Assembly: GCA_030584085.1 (NCBI GenBank)
Contig: CP129490.1
Span: 248,001-312,000, forward strand
DNA length: 64,000 bases
Origin: Melioribacteraceae bacterium
Lineage (GTDB): Bacteria > Bacteroidota > Ignavibacteria > Ignavibacteriales > Melioribacteraceae
Direction of reading: 5' to 3'
The notes beneath the pieces were generated by a model. The model was given only the letters and a program-made list of their open reading frames with translations. It was not told the DNA's origin and ran no database searches. The position numbers and the translations under genes are program-made. Below, piece after piece: positions 17,395 to 26,402 of the stretch. Position 1 is the first letter of the stretch, and every line of letters starts with the position of its first letter.

Positions 17395-17991
17395 TTATTC
17401 CTCTAATAGTTTTTCAATGTCTTTTACGTAAATTGATTTATCCATGTACCCGATATAAGTACTGAAAATTCTTCCTTCTTTATCCAGCACAAAAGAAGTT
17501 GGAATTGATTGAATTCCACCATACCGATTTGTAATATTCATATCGCCGTAAACAATCGGGTAATTTATTTTGAATTGTTCCACGAAGTAGGGTACATCAT
17601 CTTTAGTATCCGAATCAAGTGAGATACCTATAATTTCAAACTGATCGGAAGGATATTCACTTTTCAGTTCAATTAAATCCGGAATGGCTTTTCTGCAAGG
17701 TGCGCACCAAGTTGCCCAAAAATCCAAAATTACAATTTTGCCTTTATAATCCGATAAACTTATTGATTCGCCGGAAACAGATTCAAGTTGAAATTCGGGT
17801 GCGATTTCTCTGCTTGACGGATCAACTTTGGCTTTATAGTTTGGCGGGTACGGACCCGGTTCTGGTTCGTTAAAACTGTTGTTAACAAAAAAGAATATCA
17901 AGAATGCTATTACAAAAAGTCCCGTGTAAACATGACTTCTTTGTTTTTTTGTTAACCCTAAAATTTTCTTTTCTTCTTTTTCCGTGCTCAT
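17395..17991 (-). CDS. TlpA-like thioredoxin-fold protein, membrane-anchored
   Basis: The 198-residue protein has a basic N-terminus, one transmembrane anchor (about 22-38), a proline-rich spacer and a thioredoxin domain with WCAPC (Cys96, Cys99) and QSIPTSFVLD. It is a clear paralogue of the downstream lipoprotein: both share SIPTSFV, GGIQ and YPIV segments. The pair would place two disulfide reductases on the inner and possibly outer membrane. A handover of electrons between them is an inference. Confidence 0.9.
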   Translation of the reverse strand: MSTEKEEKKILGLTKKQRSHVYTGLFVIAFLIFFFVNNSFNEPEPGPYPPNYKAKVDPSSREIAPEFQLESVSGESISLSDYKGKIVILDFWATWCAPCRKAIPDLIELKSEYPSDQFEIIGISLDSDTKDDVPYFVEQFKINYPIVYGDMNITNRYGGIQSIPTSFVLDKEGRIFSTYIGYMDKSIYVKDIEKLLEE

Positions 17992-18042
17992 AATCTCTCT
18001 ATTTTTAGGTCAAAAATAGCAAATGCAGAGTTCGATTCACAA

Positions 18043-18252
18043 TCAATTATGATGTAATTCATTTAACTCTTTTACAAAAATTTCGATTTTTTCATCATCG
18101 AAACCTTTTTCTTTTGCGGCTTCTTCAAGAGAACCCCAAATCGGTTCACCACATCGTAAGCATCTTATTCCTTTATCGCTTAAATATGAAACAGCTTTTG
18201 GCAGAATTCTGACTAAATCTTCAATTTCAATATCTTTAGTTATTTGATTCAT
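18043..18252 (-). CDS. DUF1858 domain protein
   Basis: The 69-residue cytosolic protein matches DUF1858: an ITKDIEIEDLVRILPKAVSYL helix pair, then GIRCLRCGEPIWGSLEEAAKEKG with a CxxC. Family members occur beside redox enzymes and hybrid-cluster proteins, and their function is not established. The CLRC pair may bind metal or be redox active. It overlaps the upstream DUF6132 gene by 17 bp and precedes the TlpA pair by about 50 bp. Confidence 0.8.
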   Translation of the reverse strand: MNQITKDIEIEDLVRILPKAVSYLSDKGIRCLRCGEPIWGSLEEAAKEKGFDDEKIEIFVKELNELHHN

Positions 18253-18457
18253 TTACTTCTTTTTTATCTTTTTTTGATGTAGGAAATGACCAGATTGCTC
18301 CGATTAGTGCGCCATAAATTGTTGTCGTATATGGATTGCTTGTAATGGGACAACTTCCAGTATTACATCCAATAAAATAATAATAAGCATATCCCAACAC
18401 AGACCCGATAAAAACAGGCAAGCCGAACTTCAATATTTTTTTGAGATCTATTTTCAT
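18236..18457 (-). CDS. DUF6132 small membrane protein
   Basis: I chose ATG 18457 (MKIDLKKILKFG, 73 residues) over 18514 because a GAAAG sequence precedes it. It has two hydrophobic segments around the motif GCNTGSCPITSNP, followed by GALIGAIW. The Cys-rich loop between helices is the hallmark of this family, often found beside rhodaneses and thioredoxins in Bacteroidetes. It is the first gene of the minus-strand operon and is divergent from the gene at 18605. Confidence 0.75.
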   Translation of the reverse strand: MKIDLKKILKFGLPVFIGSVLGYAYYYFIGCNTGSCPITSNPYTTTIYGALIGAIWSFPTSKKDKKEVNESNN

Positions 18458-18604
18458 TATTTTTCTTTCAAATATAGAATAAAGTGTCTTTATAAGATGT
18501 CGTAAAAGCGACAAAGATTCAGTTTATTAACTGCTAATTTCTTGCTCTTGAAACCACTATTTAATAGTTTTAACTGCTCGAAAATTAATACATGGAGAAT
18601 CATA

Positions 18605-19396
18605 ATGCCCGAATACCAGAAACATTTGTACATGATAGTTTTCCCGATAAACGCATTAGTTGCATCACAATTAGAACCTGATCAATTTGGAAAACATTAC
18701 ACAACCGGAAGCGCTAAACATTACAGCGGCAAGGTTATTTTCACCGAAATTGACATAAACTACCGTCACCTTTACTTTGAAATTGATAAATATTTGGATT
18801 TAACAGTTCCGCACGAAGATGGTTCCCCAAAGAAAACAAAGTTTATAAAATCTTACGGTGTTTTAGAACATGTTGATCTTTCGGCTATAAAGAAATTATT
18901 TCTTTGTACGAATAACGGAACGGTTCTCCCTATTGAACCGGCAGAATATACAGCGGTTAATCAACCGGGGTTAATTAGAGTTTATCAAGAAGTCTGCCCG
19001 CTTGAGAATCTAGTTGCGTCAAACAAAGATCAACGAGAGTTTGGTAGATTTATTACAACTGAAACCATTTCAAAAGGCGCACCTTCAATGTGCTTTACTC
19101 AAATTGATTTTAATATTGAGCAATTTTTTGAAAAAAATAAAAATAAAGATATTCTTCAAATTGATTTGCCCGGTGTAAATCCTTATAGATTTTATGATTG
19201 TATTATGGATTTGAAAAACAATCCGGATAAATTTACAAAGACTATAAGTCTGGGAAGTTTACTAAGAGAGATATCATATAAATTTTTACGTCACGGAATT
19301 TGGTTTGTAAAAGGCGAAGAAATTAAATTCTTCCCTATGCCGTCAGAAGCTGATCTCGAAAATAAATACTTCTACTGGTGGAAGTTTGTGAGATAG
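18605..19396 (+). CDS. Unknown protein with an internal two-fold repeat
   Basis: The start at 18605 is supported by GGAGAA seven bases upstream. The 263-residue soluble protein has no signal or membrane segment and matches no family I know. Residues 14-52 and 132-170 align without gaps at 14 of 39 identities (P...LVAS......FG...TT...FT.ID.N), so the protein consists of two related halves. The C-terminal tail is aromatic (KYFYWWKFVR). It is divergent from the redox operon and is followed directly by a palindromic repeat. Confidence 0.7.
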   Translation: MPEYQKHLYMIVFPINALVASQLEPDQFGKHYTTGSAKHYSGKVIFTEIDINYRHLYFEIDKYLDLTVPHEDGSPKKTKFIKSYGVLEHVDLSAIKKLFLCTNNGTVLPIEPAEYTAVNQPGLIRVYQEVCPLENLVASNKDQREFGRFITTETISKGAPSMCFTQIDFNIEQFFEKNKNKDILQIDLPGVNPYRFYDCIMDLKNNPDKFTKTISLGSLLREISYKFLRHGIWFVKGEEIKFFPMPSEADLENKYFYWWKFVR

Positions 19397-19404
19397 GTTT
19401 AATT

Positions 19405-19432
19405 GTAGGGACAACTCATGAGTTGTCCCTAC
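19405..19432. repeat. Perfect 28-nt palindrome, GTAGGGAC type
   Basis: GTAGGGACAACTCA is followed immediately by its exact complement. It is identical over 26 bases to the palindrome at 16823 and lies in the 41-bp gap between the convergent ends of the repeat protein gene and rlpA. It could serve as a two-way transcription stop, although no U-run follows either arm. Confidence 0.92.
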
Positions 19433-19437
19433 CGCTA

Positions 19438-19944
19438 TTATTTTTTATACTCCCCATCACCCCATTTTAAAACTTCAACTTTTACTTCTGCTATACCATC
19501 ATCAATCATATCAAGTTTTTGCGCTGCGCCGTAAGATAAATCAATAATTCTTTCGGGATGCTGCGGCATGTGATCGTTTATTCTAAGAATTTCAGATTTG
19601 TTGTTTGCCAAATTAGTTACACGCACAACTGTTCCGGAAGGATAAGTCGGATGTGCTGCGGATATTCCGTACATGTCAAAAATTTCACCGTTTGCTGTAA
19701 GATTGCCGTGAAAATCATCTGCATAGAAAGAAGCAATGCCCGTTTGAACTTCGAGAATGCTTACATTATGAAATTCAGTATAATCATTTTCCTTTTCGGT
19801 ATTCTTTGAAAATTCTTTAGTTGGAGTTTTGGTATTCTTTTTTGAAGTATGCGGATCATTACTTGTAAATCTTGGCGATGAACCGCATGACCAAAATAAG
19901 AAAGTAATTAAAAGAATTAATATGTGGTTAAGTTTTGTTTTCAC
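19438..19944 (-). CDS. rlpA: RlpA family lipoprotein (septal ring lytic transglycosylase)
   Basis: The 168-residue protein has a lipoprotein signal ending at FWSCG (Cys20), a polar linker and a double-psi beta-barrel domain. IASFYADDFHGNLTANGEIFD and RINDHMPQHPERIIDLS are diagnostic, and the aspartate of NDHMP is the catalytic acid in characterised RlpA. No SPOR domain is attached, so septal targeting by denuded glycan binding is not expected. Family members cleave naked peptidoglycan strands. Confidence 0.9.
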   Translation of the reverse strand: MKTKLNHILILLITFLFWSCGSSPRFTSNDPHTSKKNTKTPTKEFSKNTEKENDYTEFHNVSILEVQTGIASFYADDFHGNLTANGEIFDMYGISAAHPTYPSGTVVRVTNLANNKSEILRINDHMPQHPERIIDLSYGAAQKLDMIDDGIAEVKVEVLKWGDGEYKK

Positions 19945-20078
19945 CTTGCTTGTGAAATTGTACTATTATAAAATAAGTTTTTATTCTAGTTAAAAAAAGT
20001 ACAAGCTATGTGCACTGTTTGGTTTGCTAATTAAACTTAGTGTCTCTAATTTTACCTTTCATCAAATCAGAAAAGGAT

Positions 20079-21473
20079 ATGAATCTACAAAAATTAAAAA
20101 CTCCTAACACATTCTTAATAATTTTTTCACTGGTAATATTAGCTGCTGTTTCAACCTGGTTTATACCTGCCGGTGAATTTGAAACTACGATTAAAAACGG
20201 AAGAGAAATTGTTGTCAGTGGTTCTTATCACGAAGTGGAATCAAATCCGCAGGATGTTTTTGATGTACTCACATCTCCGATTGATGGCTTTGTGGACGCT
20301 GCATTAATAATTGGATTTGTTTTAATCGTCGGCGGTGCGTTTGGAATATTTACAAAAACCGAAGCAGTTGATGCTGGTATAAAATCCATAGCAAAAGCTC
20401 ACTCAAAATCTGCATTGGTAAGAAAATTATTAATCCCGATTTTCATGATACTATTTTCTCTCGGCGGCTCAGTTTTCGGAATGGGCGAAGAAGTAATTCC
20501 GTTCATTTTAATCTTTGTCCCGATGGCATTAATGCTTGGTTACGATTCAATAACGGGAGTTGCAATTCCATTTGTAGGCGTGGGAGCAGGCTTTGCCGGT
20601 GCTTTTATTAATCCCTTTACAATTGGAATTGCTCAGGGAATCGCTGATCTCCCGCCTTTATCGGGAATTGAATACAGAATTGTAGTTTGGATCATCTTAA
20701 CTGCGACTGCGATTTATTTCGTAATGAGATACGCAAATAAAATTAAAGTTAATCCCAAGTTGAGTTTGACATATGAAATGGATCAAAAAAAGAGAGAGAA
20801 TCTTCATACAACTGAGTTAGATAAATTTGAAGGAATCGATCCTAAACACAAACGCGTCCTATTAATATTTTTACTTGGTCTGATTGTTCTTGTATTCGGT
20901 GTTATTGTTTATGGATGGTATATAGCCGAAATTAGTGCGGTCTTCTTTGCAACGGGAATCGCGGTTGGGATTGCAGGTAAATTATCGGTCAACGAAATAA
21001 CCGATTCATTTTTGCAAGGGGCTAAAGATTTGATGGCAACTGCTATGATTATCGCGTTGGCCAGGGGAATTCTAATAATAGCAACGGACGGAAAAATAAT
21101 CGGGACTATTCTTTACGCATTATCCGATCCTATTGAGTCACTTCATCCAATTGTATCGAGTCAAGCTATGTTTATTATTCAATCAATGATAAACTTTTTT
21201 GTTCCTTCAGGAAGTGGTCAAGCTGCATTAACTATGCCCATTATGGCACCGCTGGGCGATTTGGTTGGTGTTTCCAGACAGACAGCAGTTCTTGCCTATC
21301 AGTTTGGTGATGGTTTTTCTAATATGATAATTCCGACTTCGGCAATAACAATGGGGGTTTTAACCCTTGCTGAAATTCCTTGGGATAAATGGGCAAGATG
21401 GATGATCAAGCTTCAAATTATTTTTATTGTTCTCGGGTTAATTTTATTGATTCCGCCGTATTTCTTTTGGTAA
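20079..21473 (+). CDS. YfcC family transporter
   Basis: About 464 residues with roughly twelve hydrophobic segments. Signature regions are FGMGEEVIPFILIFVPMALM, a hairpin-type GAGFAGAFINPFTIG, and the second-half FVPSGSGQAALTMPIMAPLG with FSNMIIPTSA. These place it in the YfcC/DcuC group of the ion-transporter superfamily. Substrates are probably C4-dicarboxylates, amino acids or peptides and are not determined. I prefer ATG 20079 over GTG 20040 because the product then starts MNLQKLKTPNTF as in relatives. Confidence 0.85.
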   Translation: MNLQKLKTPNTFLIIFSLVILAAVSTWFIPAGEFETTIKNGREIVVSGSYHEVESNPQDVFDVLTSPIDGFVDAALIIGFVLIVGGAFGIFTKTEAVDAGIKSIAKAHSKSALVRKLLIPIFMILFSLGGSVFGMGEEVIPFILIFVPMALMLGYDSITGVAIPFVGVGAGFAGAFINPFTIGIAQGIADLPPLSGIEYRIVVWIILTATAIYFVMRYANKIKVNPKLSLTYEMDQKKRENLHTTELDKFEGIDPKHKRVLLIFLLGLIVLVFGVIVYGWYIAEISAVFFATGIAVGIAGKLSVNEITDSFLQGAKDLMATAMIIALARGILIIATDGKIIGTILYALSDPIESLHPIVSSQAMFIIQSMINFFVPSGSGQAALTMPIMAPLGDLVGVSRQTAVLAYQFGDGFSNMIIPTSAITMGVLTLAEIPWDKWARWMIKLQIIFIVLGLILLIPPYFFW

Positions 21474-21565
21474 AATTAATCTTTTTGGTTGGATATTTTT
21501 CTTTTACTTGTCATAATCATAAGTTAATTTTATATTCAATAGAATAAAAATTAGAGACGATAATT

Positions 21566-21961
21566 ATGAGCGAAACCGAGAATAGAAAACCACATCTTCT
21601 TGTTGTAGAAGATGACTATGAAAATCAAAAATTTCTTGAAATCTTTTTAAAAAGAAAATTTGAATTAATGATTTGTGATTCCGCCGATTCATTTTATAAA
21701 TTAATAAATGAACATGATTTTCAGATAATTTTAATGGACATTTCTCTTCGCGGAAAAAAAGACGGTTTGCAGTTAACTCGCGAAATAAGAGAAATGCCTA
21801 AATATAAAGATATTCCAATCGTTGCTCTTTCCGCACATGCTTTTCAAAAGGATAAAGAAAATGCTTATCAAGCAGGTGTTGATATGTTCTTAACTAAACC
21901 TGTTCAGAATGAAGTTCTTCTTGAAACTTTGGTAAACCTCTACAAAGAAAAAAATAAATAG
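21566..21961 (+). CDS. Single-domain response regulator (CheY-like)
   Basis: The 131-residue receiver has the acidic pair VVEDD (Asp16, Asp17), the phosphorylation site LMDISLRG (Asp58), the signalling Ser in ALSAHAF and the lysine of LTKPV. No output domain follows, so it must act by protein contact or as a phosphorelay shuttle. No kinase is adjacent, and the orphan PAS kinase at 8646 is one possible partner. Confidence 0.93.
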   Translation: MSETENRKPHLLVVEDDYENQKFLEIFLKRKFELMICDSADSFYKLINEHDFQIILMDISLRGKKDGLQLTREIREMPKYKDIPIVALSAHAFQKDKENAYQAGVDMFLTKPVQNEVLLETLVNLYKEKNK

Positions 21962-22015
21962 ATGTAACATTTTCACCTCGAAATCCGTCTAAAGAGTTAA
22001 AACCTGGGGATAACT

Positions 22016-22927
22016 ATGTTTAAGCGTACCAAACTCTTTTTATTATTTGCAATAATCACTATATCAATCCAAATAAATGCACAACAATATTATAGTTATG
22101 GCGGAGATTGGGATGACTGGGATGATTGGAATGTACAAGTAGAATTTGACAGACCTTTCATTGAAGTAAATTATGGCTTCGGACAACCGAAACATGATAA
22201 ATTTAACTCTGATTTTTCTAATATCGGTCTCATGGAAATTAAGCTCGGTTATCTAAAAGAAAGTGATCTCTTCTATGATAATATTGATGATCGAAAAGAA
22301 ACTTTCTTATTCGGTTCAAAACTATCGACTGATCTTAGCAACTCGGATCAAAAACCAACCGAATTTGAAAGCACTCTTTGGAGATTTGGTTTAGCAACTC
22401 GACATACACTAGGCTATTACAGTGAAAATTTTTCCGTACTTCCTTATCACCAGGACGGATTTGTTTGGTCAATGTTGGAATTAGATGAAACAAAATATCC
22501 CGTTCTTCATGAAACACTTTTAGGTTTACTTACACCGGAAGCAGCTAATGATTATAAAATTGTTGAACGATATCGCGATACATTTAGATTCGGGACAATT
22601 AACGAAGGCGGAATTAGATTTGAAATTATGAATACGGTTTCTCTAAATGCCGGTTATGAAGCTTCTGTAATTTTTCCTCGACATTTATTTTGGAAACAAG
22701 CCGGAAGTTATATAATTCAAAAAGCGGGACAGGGAGCATTGACATATTTTGTAAATGAAATTCTTGATTCATCTCCGATTGCCGGACCAATTGTCAGCTT
22801 TATATTACAAAACGGTTATGCTTACGCTTTTCATTTGTTAAAACAGAAAGACATGAACTGGCCATTTGATACTGAGACACCGCTGACATATGAAACTTTT
22901 AAACTTGGTGTAACTTTTACTTTTTGA
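22016..22927 (+). CDS. Exported, probably outer-membrane protein of unknown function
   Basis: The 303-residue protein has a signal peptide ending near INAQ (residue 22) and a striking acidic aromatic start to the mature chain, QQYYSYGGDWDDWDDWN. Later parts alternate polar and hydrophobic residues, and it ends in FKLGVTFTF, as outer-membrane barrels do. A glycine/alanine-rich stretch (about 250-275) could be helical. GGGGATAA precedes the ATG. No named family was recognised. Confidence 0.65.
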   Translation: MFKRTKLFLLFAIITISIQINAQQYYSYGGDWDDWDDWNVQVEFDRPFIEVNYGFGQPKHDKFNSDFSNIGLMEIKLGYLKESDLFYDNIDDRKETFLFGSKLSTDLSNSDQKPTEFESTLWRFGLATRHTLGYYSENFSVLPYHQDGFVWSMLELDETKYPVLHETLLGLLTPEAANDYKIVERYRDTFRFGTINEGGIRFEIMNTVSLNAGYEASVIFPRHLFWKQAGSYIIQKAGQGALTYFVNEILDSSPIAGPIVSFILQNGYAYAFHLLKQKDMNWPFDTETPLTYETFKLGVTFTF

Positions 22928-22959
22928 TATTGTGTTTTACTAGATACTTGATGGATGAA

Positions 22960-24429
22960 TTAAGAATCTTTTTCTATAGAGAAAATATGCGCTTGGAATG
23001 CTCTTAGTTCAACGTATAATCCATCGGCTTGAATTTCACTTACGTTTCTGATGTAAGTCACTTCATTAAGTAAATCGACTAACTTAATTTCATTGTTCTC
23101 AAGAGGCACATCAAATTTAATTCTGCATTGAGATGTTTGGTCGGAGTAATTCACAATTACTATTCTTTTGTTAGACTTATATTCCCAAGCCCATACTAAA
23201 AAATAATTGTTAGAATAATTTCCTTCCCATGCTTGTACGGCATCAAGCAATTTCCAATTACCATTTTTGAAAGTTTCATTTCGAATAATTTCTAATAATC
23301 TATTGTAGAAAGAGTAAATGTCATTATTAATTTCTTCTTTCGGTTCTCTGCCAAGTTGAACCGGAAGTCGAACTTGTTTGCCTGCAAATTGTCCATCGTA
23401 AATTAACTTTAATCCCGGTAAAGTATAAGCAATAATTGCCGCTGCTTTATTTTTTCGTAAGTTAAAAATTTTAGCAGCACGTTGTTCATCGTGATTTTCA
23501 ATAAATCGAATGGACTTTTGCTGGAAACTATAATCCGCAAAGAGATGCGATCTTATTTCATTCACATTCTCTGATTTTAATCTATCTAATAATCTTTTGT
23601 CATAAGTATAATCGAATCCAAATTGCTGCAATATCCACTCGGTATTCCAATAAGCTTCCGCAATAAAAATGAAATCCTTTTTTCTTTTAATCTTTTGAAT
23701 AGCATCAAACCAAAATTCATTTTTGGGAAATTTACTTTTTTGCAAAGTAGAATTATTCTTCCACGTATTAGAAAAGATAGAGTTATTAATCAGCATGGCC
23801 ATATCACAACGAACCCCATCACATAATTCGGAAATTCGCTCAAGTTTATCCAACATAGTTCTTCTTGCAGAACTGTTGAAATAATTTATTTGAATAGTGT
23901 CTTGCCATGCATCAAAGTTAGGATCTTTACCATGAGCAAAAATTTTGTCATTCTTCTTGAAATAAGTTTTTAAATCGATGTTTAATTCTTTTTCGGTTCC
24001 TTGTAAAAATAATTCCGGATTAGACTCGATTAAATTTGACTCTGCGCTGAAATGATTAGGAATAAAATCTAAAATCAGTTTTAACCCGATTGAATTTAAC
24101 TGTTCTTTAAGTTGTAATAAACTCTCATTATCGCCTAGGCTTTGTGAAACAACATAATCTTCAATTGAATAAGGAGACCCGATAACATCTTCCTTTTTCC
24201 AATCGGGTAATGCATTGGTGTACTCTTGTAATAATCCTTCTTCAAAACAATACTTTTCAATTGTGTTAGGATTGATTTGCCATACCCCCATTAGCCAAAT
24301 AAACTCAAAACCTTTGGCGCGTAATTCTTTCCAATATGCAATAGGAATTTCATGAAGCAGTTTATTTTGCCCGAATCTTTTAATCCATACACGTGTGTTA
24401 ATTTCGTAAAGAAGTGAGTTGCTACTCAT
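22960..24429 (-). CDS. GH13 alpha-amylase family protein
   Basis: The 489-residue protein has the GH13 catalytic motifs: LILDFIPNH (region I), DGVRCDMA with the nucleophile Asp209 (II), FIAEAYW with the acid Glu258 (III) and ENHDEQR with Asp314 (IV). No signal peptide is present, so it acts in the cytosol on alpha-glucans or a related sugar. The start overlaps the end of dnaG by 8 bp. The replacement of the usual arginine context in region II (GVRCD) is normal for GH13. The precise substrate is unknown. Confidence 0.88.
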   Translation of the reverse strand: MSSNSLLYEINTRVWIKRFGQNKLLHEIPIAYWKELRAKGFEFIWLMGVWQINPNTIEKYCFEEGLLQEYTNALPDWKKEDVIGSPYSIEDYVVSQSLGDNESLLQLKEQLNSIGLKLILDFIPNHFSAESNLIESNPELFLQGTEKELNIDLKTYFKKNDKIFAHGKDPNFDAWQDTIQINYFNSSARRTMLDKLERISELCDGVRCDMAMLINNSIFSNTWKNNSTLQKSKFPKNEFWFDAIQKIKRKKDFIFIAEAYWNTEWILQQFGFDYTYDKRLLDRLKSENVNEIRSHLFADYSFQQKSIRFIENHDEQRAAKIFNLRKNKAAAIIAYTLPGLKLIYDGQFAGKQVRLPVQLGREPKEEINNDIYSFYNRLLEIIRNETFKNGNWKLLDAVQAWEGNYSNNYFLVWAWEYKSNKRIVIVNYSDQTSQCRIKFDVPLENNEIKLVDLLNEVTYIRNVSEIQADGLYVELRAFQAHIFSIEKDS

Positions 24430-26275
24430 TATTAATTTGAGTTTCTGTTATGAGGATTTTCTTTTCTGCTTGCAGTTCCTTTATCTCTTTCATCAACTCA
24501 ATCACATCGGATTCATCGGAAGTTTCCGCAATCCGCTTATTTGTGGCTTTAATCTGGTCATCAATTTTTTGAAGTTTATATTTTCGTAAGAGATCATCAA
24601 CATATCGATCCATGTTTGACGAAATCGAAATGTTGAAATTGGCATTATCCCATTTCTTGCTGATAGATTCTTCTGAAATTGCGAATGCAAGTGTGAATTG
24701 TCGAAGATTATCATCTTCAATTTTTTCAATTATAGATGCAGGAGACTTAATTCCATGATCATAACAATCGTAGATTATTTCGGCTAATCTTTTATAAATA
24801 GGATTAATAAACTCATCGGGCAAAATAAAATTAATAATCTTTTCCATCACATTAGGATTACCGGAAAAAAGCAATTTAATTAAATCTCGTTCTTGTCTGT
24901 TTTCTTTTGTTTTGGTCAGCTCAGGTGAAGTTGATTTTGATTCCTGTCTAACTTCAATCTTTTTCTGTTGTCTGTTTTGTAGATCAAGATATTTATTAAG
25001 CTCGGTCTCAATTAACTTTTCACGCAAACCGAATTTCTTTGCAATTGATTTAATTAACAAGTTACGTTTAAGTTCATCTATAACAAGTGCCGCGGATTTA
25101 ACCATTTCACGAATAGCTTCGGCATGTTTGGAAGGATCATCAAACAAACCAGCTTCCTTAAATTGAGCAGTTTGATATTCAAGAAAGTTTTGTGCGTTAT
25201 TAATTTGCTTCTCGAATTCGTCTTTTCCGAACTTATTAATGAATGAATCCGGATCTTCTCCTTTGGGTAAAGTTGCTATCTTAACTTCGAAATCTTGTTT
25301 AAGTAAAAGTTCGATGCTTCTTAAAGATGCTTTCATACCGGCAGCATCTGCATCAAAAAGTAAGACAACATTTTTTGAAAACCTTGAAATAAGCTGAACT
25401 TGTTCTTCGGTTAACGATGTTCCGGATGAAGCTACAACATTTTTAACTCCTCCTTGGAATAGAGCAATTACATCCATGTATCCTTCAACGAGAATTACCC
25501 TGTCAAGCTTTCTGATTTCTTCCTTTGCGTGAAACAAACCGTAGAGTGATCTTTTTTTATGATAGACAATCGATTCGGGCGAGTTCAAATATTTTGCAGC
25601 ATTCTCAGAATCGTCTAATATTCTGCCGCCAAAGGCAATAATTCGTCCATTGGTTGAAAAGATTGGAAACATGATTCTATTTCTATACTTATCGTAGTAA
25701 TCACCATTATCTTTTTTGTCGATCAAACCGAGAGTTGTGGCATTTTGTAAATCTATTTGGTTCTCTTTTGCGAACTTTAAAAAATTATCCCAGCCGGGTA
25801 AAGCAAAACCGAGACCGAAAATTCGCATAGTTTTTTCGGTTAACTTTCTTCCTGTTAGATAATCTCTGGCATACTCACCGGCGAGACCTTTAAGTAAATT
25901 ATCGGAAAAATATTTAGCGGCTTTTAAATTTATATCGTAATAAGCTTCCTGCTCGTTTTGTGCTTTGGCAGAAATATTTTGGTCGTATTCAATTTTGATT
26001 CCGAGCTGTTCAGCCATTTCTTGAACGGCTTCAACAAAGGAAATACTTTTATATTCCATTAAAAATTTGAAAACATTACCGCCGTTTCCGCATCCGAAAC
26101 AATGATAAATTTGTTTCTCATCATTAACAGCAAAAGATGGTGTTTTCTCTTGATGGAATGGACAAATGCCAAAGAAATTTTTTCCTCGTTTCTTTAGCTG
26201 AACATATGCCGAGACAACATCAACTATGTCAGAAGCATTTAAGATTTCTTCTATTTTGGATTCCGGTATTCGCAT
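24422..26275 (-). CDS. dnaG: DNA primase
   Basis: The 617-residue protein has the CHC2 zinc finger (Cys38, His41, Cys59, Cys62), the primase core, and a TOPRIM domain with VILVEGYMDVIAL and VVLLFDADAAGMKAS. A C-terminal helicase-binding region follows. It makes RNA primers at the replication fork. It overlaps the downstream GH13 gene by 8 bp and shares a 127-bp divergent intergenic region with the DJ-1 gene. Confidence 0.97.
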   Translation of the reverse strand: MRIPESKIEEILNASDIVDVVSAYVQLKKRGKNFFGICPFHQEKTPSFAVNDEKQIYHCFGCGNGGNVFKFLMEYKSISFVEAVQEMAEQLGIKIEYDQNISAKAQNEQEAYYDINLKAAKYFSDNLLKGLAGEYARDYLTGRKLTEKTMRIFGLGFALPGWDNFLKFAKENQIDLQNATTLGLIDKKDNGDYYDKYRNRIMFPIFSTNGRIIAFGGRILDDSENAAKYLNSPESIVYHKKRSLYGLFHAKEEIRKLDRVILVEGYMDVIALFQGGVKNVVASSGTSLTEEQVQLISRFSKNVVLLFDADAAGMKASLRSIELLLKQDFEVKIATLPKGEDPDSFINKFGKDEFEKQINNAQNFLEYQTAQFKEAGLFDDPSKHAEAIREMVKSAALVIDELKRNLLIKSIAKKFGLREKLIETELNKYLDLQNRQQKKIEVRQESKSTSPELTKTKENRQERDLIKLLFSGNPNVMEKIINFILPDEFINPIYKRLAEIIYDCYDHGIKSPASIIEKIEDDNLRQFTLAFAISEESISKKWDNANFNISISSNMDRYVDDLLRKYKLQKIDDQIKATNKRIAETSDESDVIELMKEIKELQAEKKILITETQINNE

Positions 26276-26402
26276 AAGCCTTTGATTAAAAAATGAAAAA
26301 TAAGAAAAGATTTCATCCTTTATTTAGAAAACTAACTCTTTTCATTCATTGCCCGCCAAATGTTATATTTGTATTTTGAACATCACGAAAACGAGCAAAT
26401 AA

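Noticed and set aside
19405-19432. Part of a CRISPR array
   Set aside because: Only two copies of this type occur, 2.6 kb apart. They are perfect palindromes without spacers, and no cas genes are present.
22960-24429. Trehalose or maltose transferase assignment for the GH13 protein
   Set aside because: The GH13 motifs are clear but nothing in the sequence or neighbourhood identifies the substrate.
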